64,000 nucleotides of DNA from Rhodeus uyekii (GCA_037043235.1 JAWRVZ010000462.1:182934-246933); one strand, 5' to 3'. Numbered from the stretch's first letter, positions 50,693-61,705 are shown. The notes: generated from the letters alone by a model not told the origin. A program made the numbers and translations.

Positions 50693-52519
50693 CCTCTTCT
50701 TCTTCTTCTTCCGCCATGGAAGTCTATGGCAGGCCATAGAACCGTTTGCGGGAAAATGATGAAATTTGGCACACTGATCAAGGACAAGCCAATCATTGAC
50801 CATAGCAAATTTGAAGTCTCTAACTCAATGTCTCTAGCGCCACCAACTGTCCAAATTTGAACTCACGTTTACGTAAATAACTTTTGAACCGTATGTCCTA
50901 GAAACAAAATTCTTTCGTCCACTGATTCCTTGGCTCAAGACGATTCGATTGCACCCTATGACGTCATTTTCCGTCATGAAAATTTTCCCGCCATTTTGAA
51001 TTTTACGAAAAACCTACTTTTTCGAACTCCTCCTAGGCCGTTGGTCCGATTTTCACGAAAATTGAACCACATCATCTCCAGACTATGCATACAAAAAGTT
51101 ATTAAAAGAAAGTTGATTTGTCAAACCGTTTACGAATAACTTGCGAAAGAATTCAACAAAATGGCCGCAGAAATGAAAGCGAGGCTTTATCTCCGCAACG
51201 CATTAGCGTATTCTAACCAAACTTGGTGTGTGTTATGGCAATGATGGTCTGAGGCTACCTACAGAGTTTTGGCGCTCTGCCCCCTAGTGGTCTGGAGATA
51301 TGAAAAAGTGAAATATTTGCTTATAACTTCTGAACGCTTCGACCAAAAATCATAAAACTGGTCTCGTTAGATTCAGGGCATCATGCCGAGTCGTGCGATA
51401 CAAAATTTTCCCATATTGGCCATTTTGAGGGTCGGCCATTTTGAATTTTGTCACAAATTGCTATATTTAACAAACACATTGGCGTATCGTTACGAAACTC
51501 GATATGTGTCTTCGGCATCTGGGCCTGATACAACACAAAAAATTTCGAGGCAGCGCCACCTTGTGGTCAAAAGTTATAACCAAATTTCCAAAAATGCTAA
51601 TAACTTTTGAACACGTTAACCTATGGTAAAATAAGTTGTCTTTATACGTTCCTTGGGTCAAACCGAGAACACAGATACCAAAATTGTCATAGTCGGCCAA
51701 ACTTCCTGTCCGCCATGTTGTTTTTCTTTAAAAACCTACTTTTTCGAACTCCTCCCACACCGTTTGTCCAATTTTTACCAAAATTGAATCATAACATCTT
51801 CAGACCATGCTGACAAAAAGTTATTAAAATAAAGTTGATTTGTCAAACAGGTTTCGATAAAATTGCGAACGAATTTGACCAAATTGCCACCAAATAAAGC
51901 GAGGCTATATCTCCGCAACGCATTAGCGTATTCTGACCAAACTTTCTGTGTGTCATGTCAATCATGATCTGAGGCTACCTGCAGAGTTTTGGCGCTCTGC
52001 CCCCTAGTGGTCAGGAGATATAAAATAATGACATTTTTGATTATAACTCCTGAACGCTTTGTCCAAAAATCATGAAACTGCTGTCTTTAGATTCAGTGCA
52101 TCATGCCGAGTCCTGCGATACCAAATTTTCCCATATCGGCCATTTTCAGCGTCAGCTATTTAGAATTTTGTCATGAAATGCTATGCTTAACAAACACATG
52201 ACTTTAAAGCTGGATGTCAGCAATGCTTTACCCTATTGACACCAAACTTTGCATGTGTCATTGTCACCTCACTCTGGATAAACCACGTGATTTGACATAT
52301 CAGTTTGGTTACAGCGCTGCCTGTTGGTCGAACGTGATAAACCATTAAATCGAATTACTATAGACCGTATTGATGATTTTTCAGCCATTTAGACTGAAGT
52401 CATATTGAAATGTCTTTAGATGCTTCCTGCCGTTGGTCTGATGCTGCCAGCCATGTCGGCATGACATTTAATGCCTTCTTTGTGCTTGGCCCCGTCATGG
52501 CTGCTTGCAGCTATATTTA
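50693..52519 (+). repeat. Unit U33, class A2-like
   Basis: An 1827-bp unit without cassette and without the TTATT run; the preceding TATATT is followed by CCTCTTC(TTC)n. It resembles U10 (CTATGCATACAAAAAG, AGGTTTCGATAAAATTGCG) but has a full-length terminal block with CCACGTGATTTGAC like U2, so it is either an older A2 copy or an A2/A recombinant. Confidence 0.88.
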
Positions 52520-54322
52520 TTATTCTTTTTCTTGTGCCATGGGAGTCTATGGCAGCCCATAGAACCGTAAACGGGAAAATGAAAAAAAGTTGGCACACTC
52601 ATAAAGGACAGTCCAATCATTGACCATAGCAAAATTGAAGTCTCTAACTCAATCTCTATAGCGCCACCAACTGTCCAAAGTTGCACTCACGTTTACGTAA
52701 ATAACTTTTGAACCGTATGTCCTAGAAACAAAATTCTTTTGTCAACTGATTCCTTGGCTCAAGACGATTCGATTGCACCCTATGACGTCATTTTCCGTCA
52801 TGAATATTTTCCCGCCATTTTGAATTTTATGAAAAACCTACTTTTTCGAACTCCTCCTAGGCCGTTTGTCCGATTTTCACGAAAATTGAACCACATCATC
52901 TCCAGACCATGCTGACAAAAAGTTATCCAAAGAAAGTTGAAATGTCAAACCGTTTACGAATAACTCACGAAAGAATCCGACGTAATGATCGCAAAAATGA
53001 ACTTGAGGCTCTATCTCCACAACGCATTAGCGTTTTCTGACCAAACTCGGTGTGTGTTATGTCAATCATGGTCTGAGGCTACCTGCAGAGTTTTGGCGCT
53101 GTGCCCCCTAGTGGTCAGGAGATATGAAAAAGTGACATTTTTCCTTACAACTCCTGAACGCTTTGTCCAAAAATCATAAAACTGGTCTCGTTAGATTCAG
53201 TGCATCATGCCGAGTCGTGCGATACCAAATTTTCCCATATCGGCCATTTAGAGCGTCGGCCATTTTGAATATTGTCATAAATTGCTATATTTAACAAATG
53301 GATTGGCGTATCGTTACGAAACTCAATATGTGTCTTCGGCACCTAATCTTGATACGGCACAAAAAGTTTGGGGGCAGCGCCACCTTGTGGTCAAAAGTTA
53401 TAACCAAATTTACAAATATGCTAATAACTTTTGATGACGTTAACCTATTGTAAAACAAATGGTCTTAATGTGTTCATTGGGTCAAGCCGAGACCATAGAT
53501 ACCAAATATGTTATATTCGGCCAAACCTCCGATTTGCCATGTTATTTTTCTTTAAAAACCTACTTTTTCGAACTCCTCCCAGACCGTTTGTCCAATTTTC
53601 ACCAAAATTGAACCACATCATCTCCAGACCATCATGACAAAAAGTTATCCAAAGAAAGTTGATATGTCAAACCGTTTACGAATAACTCGCGAAAGAATCC
53701 GACGTAATGGTCGCAAAATTGAAATTGAGGCTTTATCTCCGCAATGCATTAGCCTTTTCTGACCAAACTAGGTGTGTGTTATGTCAATCATGGTCTGAGG
53801 CTACCTGCAGAGTTTTGGCGCTCTGCCCCCTAGTGGTCAGGAGATATTAAAAAACTGACATTTTTGATTATAACTCCTGAACGCTTTGTCTAAAAATCAT
53901 GAAACTGCTGTCTTTAGATCCAGTTGGTCATGCCGAGTCCTGTGATACCACATTTTCCCATATCGGCCATTTTGAGCATCTGCCATTTCGATTTTTCTTA
54001 TAAGATGCTATGTTTAACAAACACATGACTTTAGTGCTGTCAGCAATGGTTTACCCAATTGAAAGCAAACTTTGCATGTGTCAATGTCACCACACTCTCA
54101 ATGTACCACACACTACAATTTGGTTACAGCGCTGCCTGTTGGTTGAATGCGATAAACCATTAAATCGAATTGCTAAAGACCGTATTGTTGGTTTTTCAGC
54201 CATTTAGACTTAAGTCATATTGAAATGTCTTTAGATTCTTACTGCCGTTGGTCTGATGATGCCAGTCATGTCGGCATGACATTTAATGCCCTCCTTGCGC
54301 TTGGCCCCGTGATGGCTGCTAG
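52520..54322 (+). repeat. Unit U34, class A with exchanged end
   Basis: An 1803-bp unit with a C-like head (CTTGTGCCATGGGAGTC), a two-module body with many private changes around 53280-53560, and a terminal block carrying all the marks of U23. The final palindrome is cut to GCTGCTAG by loss of CAGCTATAT. Confidence 0.88.
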
Positions 54323-55830
54323 TTATTATTATTCTTCTTCTTCTTCTTCCACCCAGAAGTCAATGGCAGCCCATAGAACCATATGCAGGAAAATGATGAA
54401 ATTTGGCACACACATAGAGGACAGTCCAATCATTGACCACACCAATTTTGGAGTCTCTACCTCAATCCCTCTAGCGCCACCAACTGTCCAAAGTTACACT
54501 TACATTTATGCTAATAACTCTTGAACCATAAGGGCTAGAAACAAAATTCCTTTGTCCACTGATTCCTTGGGTCAAGCCGATTCGATTGCACCCTATGACG
54601 TCATTTTCCGTCATGAAAATTTTTCCGCAATTTTGAGTTTTATGAAAAACCTACTTTGTCGAACTCCTCCTAGGCCGTTTGTCCGATTCTCACAAAAATT
54701 GAACCACATCATCTCCAGACTATGGAGACAAAAAGTTATGGAAATCAAGTTGATTGGTCATTCCGTTTTTGATAAACTTGCGAAAGAGTTCGACGAATTT
54801 GCCGCAAAAATGAACTTGAGGCTATATCTCCGCAACGCATTTGCGTATTCAGACCAAAATTGGTGTGTGTCATAGTAGTCATGATTTGAGGCTACCTGCA
54901 GAGTTTTGGCGCACTGCCCCCTAGTGGTCAGGAGATATAAAAAAGTGAGTTTTTTGCTCATAACTTCTGAACACTTTGTTCAAAAATCATAAAACTGGTC
55001 TCTTTAGATTCAGGGCATCATGCTGAGTCATGCGATACCAAATTTTCTCATATCGGCCATTTTGGGTGTCGGCCATTTTGAAATTTGTCGTAAAATGCTA
55101 TATTTTACAAACGCATTGGCGTATCATTACGAAACTCAATATGTGTCTTTGGGACCTTGATTTGAATCTACACCAAAAGTTTCGGGGCAGCGCCACCTTG
55201 TGGTCAAAAGTTATAACAAAATTTACAAAAATGCTAATAACGTTTGATTACATTAAGCTATTTTAAAACAAATCATCTGATTATGTTCCTTGGGTCACGC
55301 CGAGAACACAGATACCAAATTTGACATAGTTTGCCTAAATTTCCCTTCCGCCATGTTGTTTTCTTCAAAAACCTACTTTTTCTAACTCCTCCCAGACCGT
55401 TTGTCCGATTTTCACCAAAATCAAATCGTATCATCTTCAGACTGAGTTGACAAAAAGTTATGGATTTCGTGTCGATAGACAAAACCGTTTTCGTATACCA
55501 CAATTACAAATTTGAGGTAGTGATGAGAAAATGACTTTAATGCTCTATGTCAGTAATGTTTTGTCCAAATAACACCAAACTTTGCACATTTCATTGTGAC
55601 ATTACTCGGACCACATTCTAACAATTTGGACACAGCACCATCTATTGGTCAAAAGCGATAAACTATTCAATTGAATTACAGTGTCTGTATTAATGATTTT
55701 TCAGCCATTTAGCCTAAAATCATATTAAAATGCATTTAGTTGTTGATTACTTCAATTGCTCTTATGCTGCTGGCCACGTCAATGCCCTGTTTGTGCTTGG
55801 CCCCGTCATTGCTGCTTGCAGCTATATTTA
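54323..55830 (+). repeat. Unit U35, class B
   Basis: A 1508-bp unit. The front matches common B units (CCATATGCAGG, as in U9 and U12). The back half matches U18 (AAAAAGTGAGTTTTTTGC, ATGAGAAAATGAC, GTGACATTACTCGG), so a switch between subfamilies occurs inside the unit, roughly 54840-54940. Confidence 0.88.
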
Positions 55831-57379
55831 GGGGCCAAGCACCGAAGGTGCGGAGGCACCTATTGTAATCGTTCTCGTTCTTATTATTATTCTTCTTCCA
55901 CCCAGAAGTCAATGGCAGCCCATAGAACCGTATGCAGGAAAATGATGAAATTTGGCACACACATAGAGGACAGTCCAATCATTGACCACACCAATTTTGG
56001 AGTCTCTACCTCAATCCCTCTAGCGCCACCAACTGTCCAAAGTTACACTTACATTTATGCTAATAACTTTTGAACCATAAGGGCTAGAAACAAAATTCCT
56101 TTGTCCACTGATTCCTTGGCTCAAGCCGATTCGATTGCACCCTATGACGTCATTTTCCGTCATGAAAATTTTTCCGCAATTTTGAATTTTATGAAAAACC
56201 TACTTTGTCGAACTCCTCCTAGGCCGTTTGTCTGATTCTCACAAAAATTGAACCACATCATCTCCAGACTATGGAGACAAAAAGTTATGAGAATCAAGTT
56301 GATTGGTCAAACCGTTTTTGATAAACATGCGAAAGAGTTCGACGAATTTGCCGCAAAAATGAACTTGAGGCTATATCTCCGCAACGCATTTGCATATTCA
56401 GACCAAAATTGGTGTGTGTCATAGTAGTCATAATCTGAGGCTACCTGCAGAGTTTTGGCGCACTGCCCCCTAGTGGTCAGGAGATATAAAAAATTGACTT
56501 TTTTGCTTATAACTTCTGAACACTTTGGTCAAAAATCATAAAACTGGTCTCTTTAGATTCAGGGCATCATGCTGAGTCGTGCGATACCAAATTTTCTTAT
56601 ATCGGCCATTTTGGGCGTCGGCCATTTTGAAATTTGTCGTAAAATGCTATATTTTACAAACGCATTGGCGTATCATTACGAAACTCAGTATGTGTCTTTG
56701 GGACCTTGATTTGAACCTACACCAAAAGTTTCGGGGCAGCGCCACCTTGTGGTCAAAAGTTATAACACAATTTCCAAAAATGCTAATAACTTTTGATTAC
56801 ATTAAGCTATTTTAAAACAAATGATCTTAATATGTTCCTTGGGTCACACCGAGAACACAGATACCAAATTTGACATAGTTTGCCTAAATTTCATATCCGC
56901 CATGTTGTTTCATTCAAAAACCTACTTTTTCAAACTCCTCCTAGACCGTTTGTCCGATTTTCACCAAAATCGAATCGTATCATCTTCAGACTGTGCTGAC
57001 AAAAAGTTATGGATTTCGTGTCGATAGACAAAACCGTTTTCGTATACCGCAATTACAAATTTGAGGTAGTGATGACAAAATGACTTTAATGCTTTAAGTC
57101 AGTAATGTTTTGTCCAAATAACACCAAACTTTGCAGATTTCATTGTCACATTACTCGGACCCAATTCTAACAATTTGGACACAGCGCCAACTATTGGTCC
57201 AAAGCGCTAAACTTTTCATTCAAATTACAGTGTCTGTATTAATGATTTTTCAGCCATTTAGCCTAAAATCATATTAAAATGCATTTAGTTGTTGATTACT
57301 TCAATTGCTCTTATGCTGCCGGCCACGTCAATGCCCTGTTTGTGCTTGGCCCCGTCATTGCTGCTTGCAGCTATATTTA
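55831..57379 (+). repeat. Unit U36, class B
   Basis: A 1549-bp near-copy of U17 at offset 28088, with a cassette at 55831. Unlike U17 its end is complete (GCTGCTTGCAGC, TATATTTA). It is followed by a U19-like unit, whereas U17 is followed by U18. Confidence 0.9.
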
Positions 57380-58680
57380 TTATTATTATTCTTCTTCCAC
57401 CCAGAAGTCAATGGCAGCCCATAGAACCGTATGCAGGAAAATGATGAAATTTGGCACACACATAGAGGACAGTCCAATCATTAACTACACCAATTTTGGA
57501 GTCTCTACCTCAATCCCTCTAGCGCCACCAACTGTCCAAAGTTACACTTACATTTATGCTAATAACTCTTGAACCATAAGGGCTAGAAACAAAATTCTTT
57601 TGTCCACTGATTCCTTGGCTCAAGCCGATTCGATTGCACCCTATGACGTCATTTTCCGTCATGAAAATTTTTCCGCAATTTTGAATTTTATGAAAAACCT
57701 ACTTTGTCGAACTCCTCCTAGGCCGTTTGTCTGATTCTCACAAAAATTGAACCACATCATCTCCAGACTATGGAGACAAAAAGTTATGAGAATCAAGTTG
57801 ATTGGTAATTCCGTTTTTGATAAACTTGCGAAAGAGTTCGACGAATTTGCCGCAAAAATGAACTTGAGGCTATATCTCCGCAACGCATTTGCGTATTCAG
57901 ACCAAAATTGGTGTGTGTCATAGTAGTCATGATCTGAGGCTACCTGCAGAGTTTTGGCGCACTGCCCCCTAGTGGTCAGGAGATATAAAAAATTGACTTT
58001 TCTGCTTATAACTTCTGAACACTTTGGTCAAAAATCATAAAACTGCTCTCTTTAGATTCAGGGCATCATGCTGAGTCATGCGATACCAAATTTTCTTATA
58101 TCGGCCATTTTGGGCGTCGGCCATTTTGAAATTTGTCATAAAATGTTCTATTTAACAAACGCATTGGCATATCATTACGAAACTTAGTATGTGGCTTTGG
58201 GACCTTGATTTGACTCTACACCAAAAGTTTTGGGGCAGCGCCACCTTGTGGTCAAAAGTTATAACAACATTTACAAAAATGCTAATAACTTTTGATTACA
58301 TTAAGCTATTTTAAAACAAATTGTCTCAATATGTTCCTTGGGTCATGCCGAGAACACAGATACCAAATTTGATATATTTAGCCTAAACTTCCTGTCCGCC
58401 ATGTTGTTTCATTCAAAAACCTACTTTTTCGAACTCCTCCCAGACCATTTGTCCGATTTTCACCAAAATTGAATCGTATCATCTTCAGACTGTGCTGACA
58501 AAAAGTTATGGATTTCGTGTCGATAGACAAAACCGTTTTCGTATACCGCAATTACAAATTTGAGGTAGTGATGACAAAATGACTAATGCTTAATAACACA
58601 TTAATACTAACATTTTATAACTCCTTATAACTCTTTAATACTAACACTTTATAACACTTTATAACAATTTGGACAGAGAG
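57380..58680 (+). repeat. Unit U37, class B, truncated last regular unit
   Basis: A 1301-bp partial unit matching U19 at offset 26545, including the rearranged AT-rich patch. It stops right after GGACAGAGAG at 58680, where U19 continues with CCAACTATTGG. It lacks the terminal hairpin arm, and the next bases belong to the decayed edge. Confidence 0.92.
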
Positions 58681-59046
58681 TATCCCTGGAATCCTTGGCT
58701 CAAGACTTAAAAAATGTATATCTCCGATTTCATTTCCGCCTATAAAAATTTTCCGCCATTTTGAATTTTCTGAAAAAAAATTTTTTCGAACTCCTCATAG
58801 ACCGTTTGGCCAAATCACGCAAAATTTCCCACGCATCATCTAGAGACTCTCATGACCAAAAGTTGTCAAAGGAATTTTAATCGGTGATTCACGCTTGCAA
58901 CAAGACAATAAAACGTTCGCATAAGGCGGAGACACTTTTGCTAAAATCGTAATAGCTCTGGAACGCAAAGAGATAATCTCACCAAACTTCACATAGTCAT
59001 GTATAAGCTCAATTTGTGGTCACACCAAAAAAACTGCGATGATTGA

Positions 59047-59060
59047 CCACTTGGTGGCGC
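59047..59060 (+). promoter_or_regulatory. CTCF-core-like site on the plus strand
   Basis: CCACTTGGTGGCGC, followed by TATA, fits the CTCF core (CCAC, AGRTGGCGC form with T for A at one place). Unlike the array sites it points along the plus strand, so it faces them across the array edge. Motif match only. Confidence 0.35.
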
Positions 59061-59734
59061 TATATTGCAAAAAAAACACTCACTCACCTGTACAGGGTCA
59101 CATGGTAGTCCGATTGACCTGAGACTTGTCATGCACGGTCTTTGTCCAAGGGTCCATGATGGTCTATGAGGACATTGGTGTATCTCAAAAAACATGACCG
59201 TCATCGGCCAATGAAATTTGAGCATCAATTAGACTAGCTTAACGAAGGTCGATCGGAACGAAACTCGATGGGCGTGTTTGACTCATGGCCCTAGTGGTCT
59301 GTCAGAATTTTGAAGAAAATCGGACACTAGTTGGCGCTAACGAGTTTTTTGCGTCTCTACTCACGTGGTGTTCCACGCATCCACAAAATATTGATATCAT
59401 CTGATAGATCTCCTCATACTGAACAACTTTGCCTCAAGAACCACTGCTGTCAATCAAATTGTTTGCGAAATATTGGAGATTTTTGAAATTTCAAATTTTT
59501 CGAACTCGTCATAGGCCGTCAATCTCACTGTCTTGAAAATTCACACGCATCATCTAGGGACACTCAAGGCAAAAAGTTGTCAAAGGATTTTCGATTAGTT
59601 AAACCGTTCAGCAGATACAATTTTTCATATATTTCTGATTTGGCCTATTGTGATTAAAATGTCTATATATCTTGTCCAAAAACAAGAAACTTCACAAAAC
59701 TGTGTAAATGTTACGAAAAAGATATTATGAAGAA

Positions 59735-60012
59735 ACTTGTGAGGTTTCATGTATTTCTGATGCTCGTACGGCTCACAATAAATTATAAACGATCTACATT
59801 TTAAAATCTTAGAAAAGCTGTAATACTAGTTTTGTCCACAAGAGAAACGTCACCGATCTGTGAACATATTAAGAACAAGTCATTTTGAAGAAATGTGTCA
59901 GGTCTCATGTATTTCTGATGCTCATAGGGCTCACAATAAATTACAAACGATCTACATTTTAAAATCTTAGAAAAGCTGTAATACTACTTTTGTCCACAAG
60001 AGGCACCATCAG
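59735..60012 (+). repeat. Tandem duplication, 158-bp offset
   Basis: CATGTATTTCTGATGCTC at 59748 recurs at 59906. Both copies continue through GGCTCACAATAAATTA, GATCTACATTTTAAAATC and CTGTAATACTA to TTTTGTCCACAAGAG. They differ at a few places. The duplication lies within the decayed edge and has no counterpart in the regular units. Confidence 0.85.
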
Positions 60013-60032
60013 GCTAGAAAATCTTTTTATGT

Positions 60033-60553
60033 GGAGAACAAGTCAGATTGACATTGACTGACATAAACCGACAGAACAGTTCAGATTTTCAGTTCACAAT
60101 ATTAATATAATTTAATCTTCTCAGTCTGAACATCTTTGAAAGATGTCTATTCATTGTTTGCACAGAGTAGAAACTTCACAGAACTGTACTCATTAGGAAA
60201 ACTAGTCAGATTGACAAAAAAAGGTCATAACAGTTCAAATGATATGACGTGTAGTGTTAAACATATCCACGTTATTATCATTTGATAGATATTCCCATAC
60301 TGAAAAAAATTGTAACATGTCTATAAATTGGTTACACAAACTAGAAACTTCATAAAGCTCTGTTTATGTGGAGAACAAGTCAGATTGACATAGACCGACA
60401 TACACCGACATAACTGTTCATATGTTCAGTTCACAATGTCAATATCATTCGATCTTCTCATTCTGAACATCTTTGAAAGATGTCTATACATTGTTTACAC
60501 AAAGTAGAAACTTCACAGAAATGTGCACATTAGGTGAACTAGTCAGATTGACC
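60033..60553 (+). repeat. Two diverged copies, 337-bp offset
   Basis: GGAGAACAAGTCAGATTGAC at 60033 recurs at 60370, and ACTAGTCAGATTGAC near 60202 recurs near 60539. Shared segments include CTGAACATCTTTGAAAGATG and GTAGAAACTTCACAGAA. The part between (60240-60360) is a more distant relative of the same pattern. Confidence 0.8.
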
Positions 60554-60631
60554 ACAAACCGTGTTGACAGCTCAGATGGTCTTGCGACGTTTGAACCCCG
60601 GTCATTGCTGCTTGCAGCTATATTATTATAC

Positions 60632-60748
60632 TGCATCTTCGTAATTCACAGTTATTTCTGTCAAATAAGAGAAAATATTGTTATTAATAGCCGTGTTGTG
60701 TTATTATGCATAGCTACTAGTTACTATCTATTGATGGCTCGAGTCAAA
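60632..60748. other. Unassigned AT-rich spacer
   Basis: Sequence between the last trace of the array end motif and the minisatellite. An open frame of 112 codons crosses it from 60473, but it starts in the repeated edge and resembles no family I know, so I do not call it. Confidence 0.5.
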
Positions 60749-61270
60749 ACATGGTTTTATTATAGTACAGGTGTATTAACAGTGTTTTTAATGTGTACAA
60801 ACATGGTTTAATTATAGTACAAGTGTATTAACAGTGTTTTTAATGTGTATAAACATGGTTTAATTATAGTACAAGTGTATTAACAGTGTTTTTTATTGTA
60901 GTACAAGTGTATTAAAGATTGTTTGATTGTTGTAAAAGTGTATTAGCAGTGGTGTTATTAAAGTACACGTGTATTAAACGGTGTTGTTATATTAAAAGTG
61001 TATTGCAGTGGTTTTACTATAGTACACGTGTATTAAAGATTGTTTGATTGTTGTAAAAGTGTATTAGCAGTGGTTTTACTATAGTACACGTGTATTAAAC
61101 GGTGTTGTTATATTAAAAGTGTATTAGCAGTGGTTTTACTATAGTACTCGTGTTTTAAACAGTGTTGTTATAGAAAACGTTTATTCAACATGGGCGTTAC
61201 TATAGTACAAGTGCATTAACAGTGTTTACCGTGGTTTAACTATACTAATCGTGTTTTGTTTTAGTGTTTT
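60749..61270 (+). repeat. Minisatellite based on GTGTATTAACAGTG
   Basis: The first part has a 52-bp period: ACATGGTTT at 60749, 60801 and 60853. The second part has a 121-bp higher period, with ATTAAAGATTGTTTGATTG at 60911 and 61032, itself made of alternating GTGTATTAGCAGTGG and GTGTATTAAACGGTG half-units of about 25-35 bp. Copies decay towards 61270. Confidence 0.88.
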
Positions 61271-61524
61271 TATCTGTAGTAAAACCGTGTTGTTCATGGA
61301 AAGCTGACGCTTCTCGTTAAACTTGCGGAGAGGCGCTGCCGCCATTAAGCTTCAATGAGCAATACATTCAGTGATAAAGAAACAACACATTTCCAGCCTT
61401 TGTGCGATTGTTATAATACATATATATTAGAAGATTATAACATCAATCTTACCGTGATCGCTGGATGACATGTTTTATCCTTGTAAATGTTCATAGCGCG
61501 AGTCACCGCTCTAGATGCGAACTT
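61271..61524. other. Unassigned spacer with a few CpG
   Basis: No reading frame, repeat or RNA gene recognised. It contains a GC-richer patch near 61315-61345 (GGAGAGGCGCTGCCGCCATT) and an AT-rich patch near 61415. Confidence 0.5.
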
Positions 61525-61612
61525 TAGACAATCCGGCGCTCTGATTGGCCGAGAGTCTACACGTTGGTGAAAAAGTGTAGACTCTCGGCCAATCAGAGCG
61601 CCGGATTGTCTA
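61525..61612. repeat. Perfect 38-bp inverted repeat with 12-nt loop
   Basis: The left arm at 61525-61562 is the exact reverse complement of the right arm at 61575-61612; the loop is GTTGGTGAAAAA. The arms contain ATTGGCC/GGCCAAT (CCAAT-box-like) and GCGCCGGATTGTC. A perfect pairing of this length suggests a young fold-back element or a recent inverted duplication. Confidence 0.92.
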
Positions 61613-61636
61613 CAGTCTACACTTCAGTTGAAAAAA

Positions 61637-61674
61637 GTGTAGACTTTCAGCCAATGACAGTGCCGGATTGTCTA
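61637..61674 (+). repeat. Diverged third copy of the inverted-repeat arm
   Basis: This 38-bp segment matches the right arm, 62 bp downstream of it, with changes in the middle (CTTTCAGCCAATGACAGTG). It is in direct orientation to the right arm and so inverted to the left arm. Confidence 0.85.
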
Positions 61675-61705
61675 CAGTCTACAGTCTACAGTCTACAGTC
61701 TACAG
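61671..61705 (+). repeat. (TCTACAG)5 heptamer repeat
   Basis: Five exact copies of TCTACAG that begin inside the third arm copy. The heptamer also follows the right arm at 61609-61616, so the run probably grew by slippage from the arm's end. Confidence 0.9.

Larger units (their letters stand above)
88..58680 (+). repeat. Macrosatellite array of 37 head-to-tail units (classes A, B, C)
   Basis: The whole interval is built from one family of tandem units in one orientation. A unit starts with a TTA-then-TTC microsatellite, continues through a head (GAAGTCTATG or GAAGTCAATGG), a CRE-containing block, one or two copies of a module of about 0.72 kb (0.722 kb offset measured in U1, 514 to 1236), and ends with GCTTGGCCCC, a GCTGC/GCAGC palindrome and TATATTTA. 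Twelve A, nineteen B and six C units are listed separately. Stops in all frames break any long reading frame; the longest open stretch is under 120 codons. Large near-identical blocks show recent duplication or conversion. I do not recognise a named repeat family. A tandem satellite is the plainest reading; a tandemly amplified non-autonomous transposon is the alternative. Confidence 0.93.
58681..60631 (+). repeat. Decayed unit at the right array edge
   Basis: This region follows the unit's order at low identity: CCTTGGCTCAAGAC, TTTTCCGCCATTTTGAATTTT, TTTTTTCGAACTCCTCATAG, CCGTTTGGCC and CGCATCATCTAGAGAC correspond to the CRE-block and first module. A second decayed module copy lies near 59460-59620 (TTTTTCGAACTCGTCATAGG). 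It ends at 60600-60631 with GTCATTGCTGCTTGCAGCTA, the same terminal motif as fresh units. The head and CRE are missing, and several internal tandem duplications have been added. No gene is seen. Confidence 0.75.

Noticed and set aside
88..58680. CRISPR-like array
   Set aside because: The repeated units are over 1 kb and the cassettes are irregularly spaced with no unique spacers of constant length; no cas genes; the sequence is eukaryotic.
88..58680. Whole array as an assembly artefact
   Set aside because: Not excluded, but copies differ by scattered substitutions, private deletions and TTC lengths, which a simple duplicated contig would not show. Only U10/U14/U25 are close enough to raise concern.
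58989..59228. 79-codon open frame on the minus strand
   Set aside because: It lies wholly in decayed repeat sequence and shows no motif or family resemblance.
60473..60811. 112-codon open frame on the plus strand
   Set aside because: It starts in a tandemly duplicated part of the decayed edge, crosses the array end motif and enters a minisatellite. No family resemblance.
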